Source: Mixophyes australis (lineage: Eukaryota; Chordata; Amphibia; Anura; Limnodynastidae). Taken from it: DNA of 64,000 nt. Positions 11,280 through 20,813 of this stretch are shown piece after piece; positions within the stretch are counted from its first letter, which is position 1; each line of letters opens with the position of its first letter. The stretch lies in contig JAVHZZ010000003.1 in assembly GCA_036250195.1 (NCBI GenBank), positions 55,133,521 to 55,197,520 on the forward strand, in the 5' to 3' direction. Under the pieces are notes generated by a model. It was not told the DNA's origin. It saw only the letters and a list, made by a program, of their open reading frames with translations, and ran no database searches. The position numbers were made by a program, and so were the translations under genes.

Positions 11280-12720
11280 GGGGTTAATTTAAGTAAGTGA
11301 TCACATGGCACTGTGACCCTATTTAACTAGCAGTCATAGCTGTGTAAGTCTGTTAGGCTGTGTTAGCTAGTGAGGATTTCTTGTAAGTGAGGATTTTCTA
11401 CAAGTGTATTAAAATTTAGATAGCATAGTAAAAGTTACACAAGAGTTGAACAAAAGGAGAATATTCTATTCGGAAACACTGCTACATGAGGAAAACATTC
11501 AACAATCATCTGTGAGCTCTGAAATCCTCCACCACCTGCATTGTGCACTGCCTGAACACACCCTGCTGATCTGTTTCTCAACCTTAATTCTTGCATCTGC
11601 TGTTTGATCATGACTTGTTGGTTTCACTTATGTTGTTGCTTGTATTCCCACCTTCAAATCACACTTGTTGCTCCACTTACCCAGATTGTCTAAGTGGTGT
11701 CCCTGTTCCCCACTTGCACACTGTTCATACACAGCTACCTCAGTGCACTGTGGCTAATGTTTTACAATCTCTCTCCACTCCTGCCCTATGTCACTGTCTT
11801 ACTGTTTCTTACTCACTTATTCCTTATCTCTAATGTCCTAACTACTTCCCATTTCTTTGAGAAAGTCTGTTGGATCAGACGAAATGCGTCAGCGAGTCTC
11901 ATTTCTGGATGTCCAAGATATGATTGACAACATACATTCTGCCTGCTTATGTGCCTAATAGGAACCGTCTTCTTAGGAACCATTCTATGACCATTGTCTC
12001 CGTGTGGACCGAATACGGGTGCGCACCCAGAAGACACGTGACCGCTTCAATATCGGGACTGACTGCCTGTGATTACAGCGGAGGATCCGTGAGTCCCCAA
12101 TTATTATCGATACATGCAGAGTCTGTCTAGCGGAGTGTCCGGAGAACTATAACACTGATTCAGTGTATGGTCACAGGTACCTTTACTACATATTCTACAG
12201 GTCCTTACCACTGTGGGAAAATATCTCCCTTATTATTTCACTTGAATTGGCGTTGTACAGGTCCAGATCTGGTTGGATTATATACACATCAATATATCCA
12301 TTGGATTTATGAGATATCTTTTGGTTTCAGCTGTTTTATTCACAAGCAACCTCCATTGATTATTTGCCATTTGGTTTTTTAAACCCAGTGTGTAATTGGC
12401 TGTTAATTTATACCAACTGTGACTTTGTCTATTGGTCTGTTCAGTATTTTATAAGAATGTATTAAATTACTTATGTCTTTTTTCTATATGCCGGTTTACT
12501 TCTGATTTTTATATTATTATATCAATTATATCATTATACTTTTTCCTGAGTGGGTATTTGCGCTGGTCTTTTTACTTTTTGGTTTTATATACTAGTGTGG
12601 GTTTGCCAATTCCCTCTTCTAGCTGCAGTGACCTCAGGTTCACATCTTATATACATCCTTAGCGCCTGCACAAATTTTTGGTCTTTGTATACTTTCCATT
12701 CCTCTGCTGATCCTTTTACA
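11280..12720 (+). mobile_element. Possible Penelope-like retroelement remnant
   Basis: The segment around 11850-12100 (GACGAAATGCGTCAGCG, then GTGGACCGAATACGGGTGCG and ACAGCGGAGGATCC) and the later GCGCTGGTCTTTTTAC resemble the non-coding terminal regions of Penelope-like elements, which carry hammerhead ribozymes and a hallmark GAAACGCGT word. No reverse transcriptase or GIY-YIG frame is visible. Limits are approximate; the L2 element begins just downstream. Confidence 0.4.
11855..11893 (+). ncRNA. Degenerate hammerhead-ribozyme-like motif
   Basis: TTTGAGAAAGTCTG, a short loop, then CAGACGAAATGCGTC can be read as a hammerhead core: stem II is GTCTG/CAGAC and the conserved GAAA follows. The CUGANGA box is altered (TTGAGAA), so self-cleavage is doubtful. 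The identification rests on known hammerheads in Penelope-like elements. Confidence 0.35.
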
Positions 12721-12839
12721 TCTTTTCTTCCTCTTCAGTCTCCTACTACTTCTACAGTCTCTCACTTTACTCACTGGTCCTGTTCTCTTTTCTCACCTCA
12801 CTTGTAACCTGTCTCAGTCTATACCTTCTGCCATACTCT

Positions 12840-15050
12840 CAATTGTCTTTTCCACGCAATATTTCTCTACTATTTAATGACTGCAAGGTCTCAATTACTA
12901 CATTTCCTGTACCTTATTACTCTCCATTCAGTACTTCCACCCATTCCCCTTCATGGCTCCCCACAATACTACTCCATACTACAGACCCAAGCCTATTACC
13001 TCTATCCCCTGTCGCTCCCCCCTACATCACAAATCACCCTGTCTCTCCCAAACAGCCAATCCCGCCAGCCTTATTCCCATCACTCCTCTTACTCACCGTC
13101 CCCTGTTCTGTGCACTCTGGAATGCAAGATCTGTGTGCAACAAACTCACTCCCATTCATGATCTCTTCCTCTCTCATTCCTTTGGACTCCTGGCCCTTAC
13201 AGGAACGTGGATCTCCCCCTCTGATACAGCTTCCCCCATTGCACTCTCCCACGGGGGGCTCTCCTTCTTCCACAGTCCCGGTTCTGGGGACAGCCAAAGA
13301 GGTTGTGTAAGTGTCCTACTGTCTCCTGGCTACACCTTCAGTGTTATTCTTCCTGAACCCTCCCTCTCCTTCTCCTTCTTTGAAGCTCGCTCCATCTGCC
13401 TCTTCTCCCCTCTCCACCTCCGTGGTGCAGTCATCTTTCTTCCCCCTGGCCAATCCTCTCAGTTTCTTGATAACTTTGCTGCCTGGCTTTCCCATTTCCT
13501 CTCTTCTGAACCTCCAACTATTATTATTGGGGAATTTAACATTCATACTGACTCTCCTATTACTACTGCTGCCTCTAATTTGTTCACTCTCACTACCTTC
13601 CATGGCCTCTCCCAATGGACAACTTCTGCCACCCACCGTGATGGTCACTCCCTGGACCTAGTGTTCACCTATCACTGTGACACCTCCAACTTCTCCAATT
13701 CTGTCTTCCCCCTCTCTGACCACAATCTCCTTTCCTATACCCTCTCTTTACCCCTTGTCCCACCTAACCCACCCAAAGTCACTCGCACGCTGCGTCCCAT
13801 CAACATCATTGACCCCATTATCTTTGCGTCCTCTCTCGAACCTTACTTGCTCCCATTTCTTGCCCATCATGTCCAAACACTGCTGTCTCTCTTTGCAACA
13901 CCCCACTCTCTGTTTCCCTTGATACTGCAGCCCCTGCCACCCCCTTTGTCCCCGTCAATCTAAACACCAACCCTGGCACTCCCCTCTTACTCGTCATCTC
14001 TAAAAGTGATTCCGCTCCTCTGAACACCAATGGAGGAAATCCCACTCCATTGCTGACTTCACTCACTATAAATTCTTCCTTTCCTCCTATTATTCTGCCC
14101 TCTCTCTTCCCAAACAAACCTATTTCACATCCCTCATCTCCTCCCTGTCCAATAAACCCCAATGCCTCTTTGCAACCATTAATTCTCTACTGTATCCTCC
14201 GCCAGCTCCTCCCCCCTCGTCTATCACTGCTCTTGACTTTGCCACCTACTTCAAAGACAAAATTGATTCTATACACAATTATATTTGTTCTCGTCAGACT
14301 TGCCTCCCCCCACCTGTCCTCTCTATCACTCAGTCTGCCACTCTTGGCTCCTACTCACCTGTTACTGTGCCTGAGATCCTCTCTCTTCTCTCCTCCTCTT
14401 CTTCTACAACCTGTCCTCTCGATCCGGTCCCTCCAAGTCCCTCCAAGTTCCTCCGCTCCCTCTCTTCTAATGCCTGTTGTCACCTTGCTCACCTCTTTAG
14501 CCTTTCTTTCTCCACTGGTATCATCCCCTCAGCCTTCAAGCATATCTCATCTCTCCTATTCTCAAGAAACCTTCCCTTGACCCATCATCTCTCTCCAATT
14601 ATCGCCCCATATCTCTGCTTCCCTTTGCTTCTAAAATTCTCGAACGACTTGTCTTCAATCGTCTGACCCACTTTCTCTCTTCTGACTCTCTTTTTGACCC
14701 TCTCCAGTCTGGCTTCCATATATCCATCACCTCTACTTCCTAGTCTGCCATCTAATTTTTTTCTCCTAGTTGGTCCTACTGTCTATCACCACTCCTCCAT
14801 GTAGTATGTAAGTCCTCGCGGGCAGGGTCCTCTCTACCTATTGTCCCACGTCTGTCTCCTGTCCCTCGTATGTCCCGTCACGTCTTTTGCTGCACTCTGT
14901 GTGAGTCCCCATAGCATTACTCACACTCATTTCTGCTGCTGACATGTATTGCCTTGTCTATTTGTTACTTGCTTCTGTATCTGGTGCTACGGAATCTGTG
15001 GCACCTTATAAATAAATAATAATAATGATAATAATAATATTATCAATACA
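12840..15050 (+). mobile_element. L2-like LINE with internal deletion
   Basis: It contains the endonuclease and the first part of the reverse transcriptase (to about 14720). It is then joined directly to a typical L2-like 3' tail (GCACCTTATAAATAAATAATAATAATGATA, ending near 15050). The middle and C-terminal RT is missing, so this is a deletion derivative and not a simple 5' truncation. Confidence 0.85.
12953..14725 (+). pseudogene. L2-like ORF: APE endonuclease plus start of RT, broken
   Basis: An open frame of 336 codons (12953-13963) covers an apurinic/apyrimidinic-type endonuclease, which nicks target DNA for LINE insertion. Landmarks are LFCALWNARSVCNKL, LLALTGTWIS, IIIGEFNIHTDS, DGHSLDLVF and SDHNLLSY. 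Family consensus has Glu in LTETW and Asp in GDFN; here they are Gly and Glu, so two metal/catalytic-site residues are altered. Several frameshifts follow, but PLDPVPPSPSKFLRSL, STGIIPSAFKH and NYRPISLLPFASKILERLVF show the linker and RT motif region. Coding stops at about 14720 where the 3' tail joins. Not functional. Confidence 0.85.
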
Positions 15051-15089
15051 CATAGTAAACTCGTGCTTCTTCCCACTTATGAACCAACC

Positions 15090-15245
15090 CCACCTTACTA
15101 GACTCTATCCAAACCTTTCAAGTGCTCTCTCAGAACCCAACTCTTCACTATAACTAATCTATACCCACCTAAAATCTTGCCAATCCAAGTCCCACTGCAT
15201 CCTATTGTCTCATCATTGCCCTCTTCATCTAGACTGTAGGCATTG
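15090..15245 (+). pseudogene. L2-like 3' fragment
   Basis: CCTTTCAAGTGCTCTCTCAGAACCCAACTCTTCAC corresponds to the FK..L.THLF end of L2-like proteins, followed by a decayed 3' UTR with CTAGACTGTAGGC. It lies just after the previous element's tail and is probably another old copy. Confidence 0.5.
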
Positions 15246-16035
15246 TACTCCCATAAATGTGTAAGTAACATATTTATTACTACAAACTAGGTGCACAACC
15301 CTATGTATATTTTCATCTGCCATTTCACGTCCAGTGCGCAATTTTCTTTATATGTTAATAACCCTACACTTAGGGTAATCTGTCTTGCACCCTGTGCACT
15401 CCGATCTGCTTTGCACTTCAGCTACACTGGTGTCTCTCCCTCTGAAGAACTGTTTCTGCTTTCACTTAGTTCTGAGATCCAGTGCAGGCGTGCATACCCC
15501 TGTGAGATGATTGGAAGACTTCGCTATTTAAAACCTCACTTGTCATGAACTCATAGCCACTGATAGTGTTTGAAAAGCATGATTCTTGTCTCCTACATCT
15601 TATCCTGCGTGTTCCTGACTTTGCACAGGTTCCTGCTTCAGTATTTCATTTGTATCCTGACTTCTGTACTGTGCCAAACAGTTTTACTCCTTCTGGCTTC
15701 TGGCTCTGCTCATTTACCCTTTGTAAAGTACATTGTACATGGCCCCATACTTACATTACCCCTTTAAGAGCAGCGGTAACAGCGTGGGCGAGGTCACTGA
15801 TGTCATCCAGTGCAGCCGGCGTCTTCTGTGTTTGGGATTGCTTGAAGTCATGAAGTGCAACTGTCATGATGGATCATCGTCGTGAAACCAGGCAGCCGGA
15901 CTACAGACGTCGTGGTAAGTGGTGTCGGTGTAGTCAGCATCGATATGCTGACTACCACCGCTACAGAGATTGTGTACTTTTTTTTCCAGTCCGTTGTTAA
16001 TTTCTTCAAAATACTCCATACTTTTATCACTATAA
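15246..16035. other. Unclassified, possibly old retroelement LTR
   Basis: CTATTTAAAACCTC near 15522, followed by T/C-rich sequence, is reminiscent of an LTR promoter and leader, but no paired TG/CA ends or duplications were found. No gene seen. Confidence 0.3.
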
Positions 16036-16043
16036 TACTTTGT

Positions 16044-16210
16044 TCACACTGCCACCGCGGCAATATCCTAGGTTTTAGAACCCAGGATATTGCCATGTCA
16101 CAGAGCATCCCAGTTCATCAGATCCCGTTTACAATACACTTTGGACCTGGGAAATTCCCAGGCTAACCCCGTTCATACTGAACCCGAGTCTGCCCTGGCA
16201 ATAGTGTGAG
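16044..16210. mobile_element. Short inverted-repeat element
   Basis: The ends are TTCACACTGCCACC and, on the opposite strand, CTCACACTATTGCCAGGG. An internal palindrome GGCAATATCCTAGG/CCCAGGATATTGCC lies at 16060-16095. A truncated relative is at 7160-7206. No autonomous partner is seen. Confidence 0.5.
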
Positions 16211-17182
16211 TCATCCCAAGAGGAGCTTTGATTGGATGATTAATGTCCCTATTCCCCCCCCCCCAATCAGCTCCTTTCTGTGAGACCTACTTAGTTTAGT
16301 GTCTTCAGCTTAGACTGAGACCATAGACTAGGTCAATGCAAGATCAATACAAAATTAATAAAAATATAAAAAATTATAAGACCAAAATATTGATACTTGT
16401 GGTACAATAATAATAACCCTATTCTAGTATGAACATGTTCAATTTATAACTCTTCATTTTCTGTCCCTCTCCAGTCCTCTACCCATGTGCATACATTTTC
16501 CCCCAAGCTTTGTACTCTAATTTTATGTAACTTAATGTTAAGCAGTCGAAAACGTTAAAAAAAAAGCTAAATATATGACCTCAATAGCTGTAAATCTATC
16601 CACTTTGAAATGTACCTCCTCATAAAGACTAATCCAGGTTGGGTTATGTTAGGCATGACTGGTCCTTCATAAAACCACACTGACACTACATTATCAATTT
16701 ACTTTATTTTCTACAATATACTTTAGAATGACAACTCTCATAATTTCTTCAAAGTTACCCATGACTGACCTCAAGCTCACAAGTTTATAATTTCTTGATA
16801 CCGATTGTGTTCCCTTTTTAAAGATTGGCACAACTGCTATCCAACAAGTCAAAGTCACTCTGCAGGTTATGATGAATTCTATAAAAGAAATAGTGGTCAA
16901 TCAACTTCTGACACTTAGCATACATGGGTGGATGCAACCTGTGCCAAGTGCTTTACATGTCTTAATTTGATTTAGGTATAAATATACCTTCCCATGTTTT
17001 TGATAAATAACATGTAATGTTGTGCAAATGTTTTGCCTAAAAAACATTCTCCTTGGTATACTTTACAAGATCAGCTTTCTCTTTATCTTCTACAATAATG
17101 TTTCCTACTTAACCTTTTATTGGCCCAGTATTGTAAGATGTATTTCTATTGCTGATTATGTAATTGAAAAACATTTGAAAGA
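16211..17182. other. No recognisable feature
   Basis: AT-rich unique sequence. A C-run lies at 16255-16263. Confidence 0.4.
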
Positions 17183-17271
17183 CTGGCAGCAGTGGTTAGC
17201 ACTTCTGCCTTACAGCACTGAGGTCATGAGTTCAATTCCCGACCATAAATGGTGATGATGATGATGATTTG
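17183..17271 (+). mobile_element. SINE fragment (tRNA-like head joined to GATGATG tail)
   Basis: GCAGTGGTTAGCACTTCTGCC and GAGTTCAATTCCCGACC match the A- and B-box part of the full SINE at 26608. The body is deleted and a (GATGAT) tail follows. Confidence 0.75.
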
Positions 17272-18091
17272 TCTTTCAGGCCGCAAATAGGCTCTGCTTA
17301 CACTCCTAGCCAACAAGGAATGGATGGAGTACATGTAGGATAAGAGGGCATTTAGGGCATTTTATGGCAAGTGATCGGTCTAGACGACATGTTGTGGGAT
17401 TTTGCAGTGATTTTGGGGCAAGTTTGGACATTTTGGGATGAGTGACAGTTTGAATGAGGTGGTTTTGGGGCTTTTTTTAATGATTCTTGAAATTAAGGGC
17501 AATGTGCTGCCCCTTTTAACAATATAGGGCTCATGTGGGGGCATTTTGAAGGATGCAAGGCTGCACATGTGACCCTTGAAGTATGTCAGGTTGCCCATTA
17601 CTGCAATGGACAGTGAGAGAAGTTGATAGTAATAGAGAGTGAATTAATCCAGTGCTTGAAGATAAAGGTGAATAGAGAAAATAAATCAAAGTGAGGTAAC
17701 AGGTTAAAAGGCTGATAACATAGATGAAACTTCAACGGGAATTTAAATCAGGAAAGTAAAATGATAGGCATAGAGAGGCAAAACACTAAGAGAAAGCATA
17801 ACTAATTCACAAAGTAGGAAGAAGCAATAATAAGCAAAGCGACTAGGAGAATGGGGAGAGAAAAGTGGGGTGCATTAGCAGTGAAAACTTCAGCCACCAG
17901 CACTACAATAGGAAATATGTTACCTGTGAACGATCCAGTGTTGAAGGAAAGTAGTCCAAGGTGCTGCACTTCAATGCCTCAGAAATCATCTACCCAGACT
18001 GGGAGGAAAGAGACTATCAGAGGAGTTGTATTACTCCAGGAGAAAGTAAGTTAATTCACTTAAAGGCACATGCACTGCACCCACGAGTTGT
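17272..18091. other. No recognisable feature
   Basis: Unique, purine-rich in its later part. It is the left flank of hAT copy B. Confidence 0.4.
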
Positions 18092-18099
18092 AAATATAA
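18092..18099. repeat. Left target-site duplication of hAT copy B
   Basis: AAATATAA directly abuts the left terminal repeat and is repeated exactly at 25410-25417. Eight bp is the hallmark length for hAT. Confidence 0.93.
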
Positions 18100-18250
18100 T
18101 AGGGATGTGCACCGGCGACTTTTGAGGTCTCGTGTTTTGTGTTTTGGATCCGGATTTTCGTTATTTTTGGGGTTCGGATTTGTCTCGCAAAACACTTGAC
18201 GAAAGGTCTCGGTTCGGATTTAAGGTTTTGGATTCGGATTTTTTTTGAAA
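18100..18250. promoter_or_regulatory. Left subterminal TTCGGAT repeats of hAT copy B
   Basis: GGATCCGGATT, GGTTCGGATT and GATTCGGATT recur several times within 150 bp of the end. Subterminal clusters like this bind hAT transposases in studied elements; binding here is inferred. Confidence 0.55.
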
Positions 18251-18415
18251 AAAACATAAAAAGTTTAAAAATCAAGTTTTTGGGCTTATTTTCACTCCTA
18301 GGCTATTATTAACCTCAATAACATTCAATAACAAGCATTTCCACTAATTTACAGTGTATTCTGAACACCTCACAATATAGTTATTAGTCCAAAACGTTGC
18401 AACAAGGTATCTTTC

Positions 18416-19930
18416 TGGACTGCGTAGAGGAGTGGGTCACCACAAGATATATTAAAAACCCTGAACTTTTATGATTCGCACCAATAAATGAACCTGGACT
18501 GCCTAGAGGAGTGGGTCACCACAAGATATATTAAAAACCCTGAACTTTTATGAATCGCACCAATAAATGTACCTGGACTGCGTAGAGGAGTGGGTCACCA
18601 CAATATATATTAAAAACCCTGAACTTTTATGATTCGCACCAATAAATGTACCTGGACTGCCTAGAGGAGTGGGTCACCACAAGATATATTAAAAACCCTG
18701 AACTTTTATGATTCGCACCAATAAATGTACCTGGACTGCGTAGAGGAGTGGGTCACCACAATATCTTAAAAACCCTGAACTTTTATGAATCGCACCAATA
18801 AATGTACCTGGACTGCGTAGAGGAGTGGGTCACCACAATATATATTAAAAACCCTGAACTTTTATGAATCGCACCAATAAATGTACCTGGACTGCGTAGA
18901 GGAGTGGGTCACCACAATATATATTAAAAACCCTGAACTTTTATGAATCGCACCAATAAATGTACCTGGACTGCGTAGAGGAGTGGGTCACCACAATATC
19001 TTAAAAACCCTGAACTTTTATGATTCGCACCAATAATTGTACCTGGACTGCGTAGAGGAGTGGGTCACCACAATATCTTAAAAACCCTGAACTTTTATGA
19101 TTCGCACCAATAATTGTACCTGGACTGCGTAGAGGAGTGGGTCACCACAATATATTAAAAACCCTGAACTTTTATGATTCGCACCAATAATTGTACCTGG
19201 ACTGCGTAGAGGAGTGGGTCACCACAATATCTTAAAAACCCTGAACTTTTATGATTCGCACCAATAATTGTACCTGGACTGCGTAGAGGAGTGGGTCACC
19301 ACAATATATTAAAAACCCTGAACTTTTATGATTCGCACCAATAATTGTACCTGGACTGCGTAGAGGAGTGGGTCACCACAATATCTTAAAAACCCTGAAC
19401 TTTTATGATTCGCACCAATAATTGTACCTGGACTGCGTAGAGGAGTGGGTCACCACAATATATTAAAAACCCTGAACTTTTATGATTCGCACCAATAATT
19501 GTACCTGGACTGCGTAGAGGAGTGGGTCACCACAATATCTTAAAAACCCTGAACTTTTATGATTCGCACCAATAATTGTACCTGGACTGCGTAGAGGAGT
19601 GGGTCACCACAATATATTAAAAACCCTGAACTTTTATGATTCGCACCAATAATTGTACCTGGACTGCGTAGAGGAGTGGGTCACCACAATATCTTAAAAA
19701 CCCTGAACTTTTATGATTCGCACCAATAATTGTACCTGGACTGCGTAGAGGAGTGGGTCACCACAATATCTTAAAAACCCTGAACTTTTATGATTCGCAC
19801 CAATAATTGTACCTGGACTGCGTAGAGGAGTGGGTCACCACAATATCTTAAAAACCCTGAACTTTTATGATTCGCACCAATAATTGTACCTGGACTGCGT
19901 AGAGGAGTGGGCACTGGGCACCACAATAAA
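18416..19930. repeat. 77-79-bp tandem array, about 19-20 units
   Basis: The unit starts CTGGACTGCGTAGAGGAGTG and includes TTAAAAACCCTGAACTTTTA. Left units are 79 bp (CACAATATATATT or CACAAGATATATT); right units are 76-77 bp. Between about 19060 and 19700, units ending CAATATCTTA and CAATATATTA alternate, giving a two-unit higher-order repeat. The last unit changes to GGAGTGGGCACTGGGCACCAC and merges into decayed transposase-like sequence. Confidence 0.95.
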
Positions 19931-20630
19931 ATATATAAAAAACCTTCAACAGATCTGCATTACACTACACATACGGCTGCTCCTCCATCCTCTCCATCAT
20001 ATACATGTTGGAGTTTTAGCGTGTGACAACCTCTTGTTTTTGATAATGTCAGTGCATTTTGAATATTTTTCAATTTGCCCCACACCACTGAATGTACTTT
20101 ATCTATGATACGCAATACGCATCTATCTATCTTGACTGCGTAGTGTGGTGGCCCCGGTACACAATTTGGTACCGAGGCCACAATATAATTAAAAAACCCT
20201 CCACGTGTCTGAATTCCACCAAACAAGTATCTGGACTGCATAGTGGGGTGGCCCCGGTACCCAATTTGATACCGGGGCCACAATACCTCCTCCAAACATG
20301 GTACAGACAATTTGTCATTGAGATCCCAGACAGACAGGGTCAAAGTGTTATTGTTTGACTTTGTAAACCCAAAAAAATGTCCCTGTTGCACATAGTCGTG
20401 CAATGGACAGTTACTTTTTTATTGAAAGACTCAAGCTTTCAAGTGTAGTGTTTATAAAATATAAACAACAATACAGTAGTTTTAGAGCACGTCAATACCT
20501 CTTGTTTTAAATTATGACACGGCGTTTTACTTTTGGTTTAATTTCTTGTATTTTTTTAAATTTGGTTTTACTTTTTGAACATGGCAAACGACTGTTGATT
20601 GGTCATATAATGCCAAAAAAAAAGGTCCAA
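19931..20630 (-). pseudogene. Decayed, collinear fragments of the same hAT transposase
   Basis: 19975-20041 (GCTGCTCCTCCATCCTCT..ACAACCTCTTGTTT) matches the intact gene at 21854-21917. 20235-20297 (TGCATAGTGGGGTGG..ATACCGGGGCCACAATACCTCC) matches 22501-22560. 20580-20605 (CATGGCAAACGACTGTTG) matches 22678-22703. Order and strand agree with the intact gene, so this is the remnant of a second, deleted copy of the coding region downstream of the working one. Two hairpins, GGCCCCGGTAC..GTACCGAGGCC (20147-20180) and a sister at 20250-20282, interrupt it. It does not encode protein. Confidence 0.7.
20418..20423 (-). terminator. Candidate polyadenylation signal of the transposase mRNA
   Basis: AATAAA on the minus strand, about 390 bases after the stop codon. 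If used, the 77-bp array lies outside the mRNA. Confidence 0.45.
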
Positions 20631-20698
20631 GATGGAATTGTCCTTGGGCCCTCACACCCACCCTTATGTTGTTGAAATAGGACATGCACACTTTAACG

Positions 20699-20754
20699 AA
20701 CCAATCATTTCAGCGACAGGGCCTACCAAACAACTTTGGCTGAAATGATTGGTT
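20699..20754. repeat. 16-bp perfect stem-loop in the transposase 3' UTR
   Basis: AACCAATCATTTCAGC (20699-20714) and GCTGAAATGATTGGTT (20739-20754) pair perfectly around a 24-base loop, starting 60 bases after the stop codon. Confidence 0.85.
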
Positions 20755-20813
20755 TGTTTGGGCCCCCACATCAAAAAAGCTATTCATCTCTCCCTGTACA
20801 GACTAAACAGGCT

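Noticed and set aside
17183..17271. tRNA gene
   Set aside because: A- and B-box-like words exist, but no cloverleaf could be drawn and the sequence matches the SINE head at 26608.
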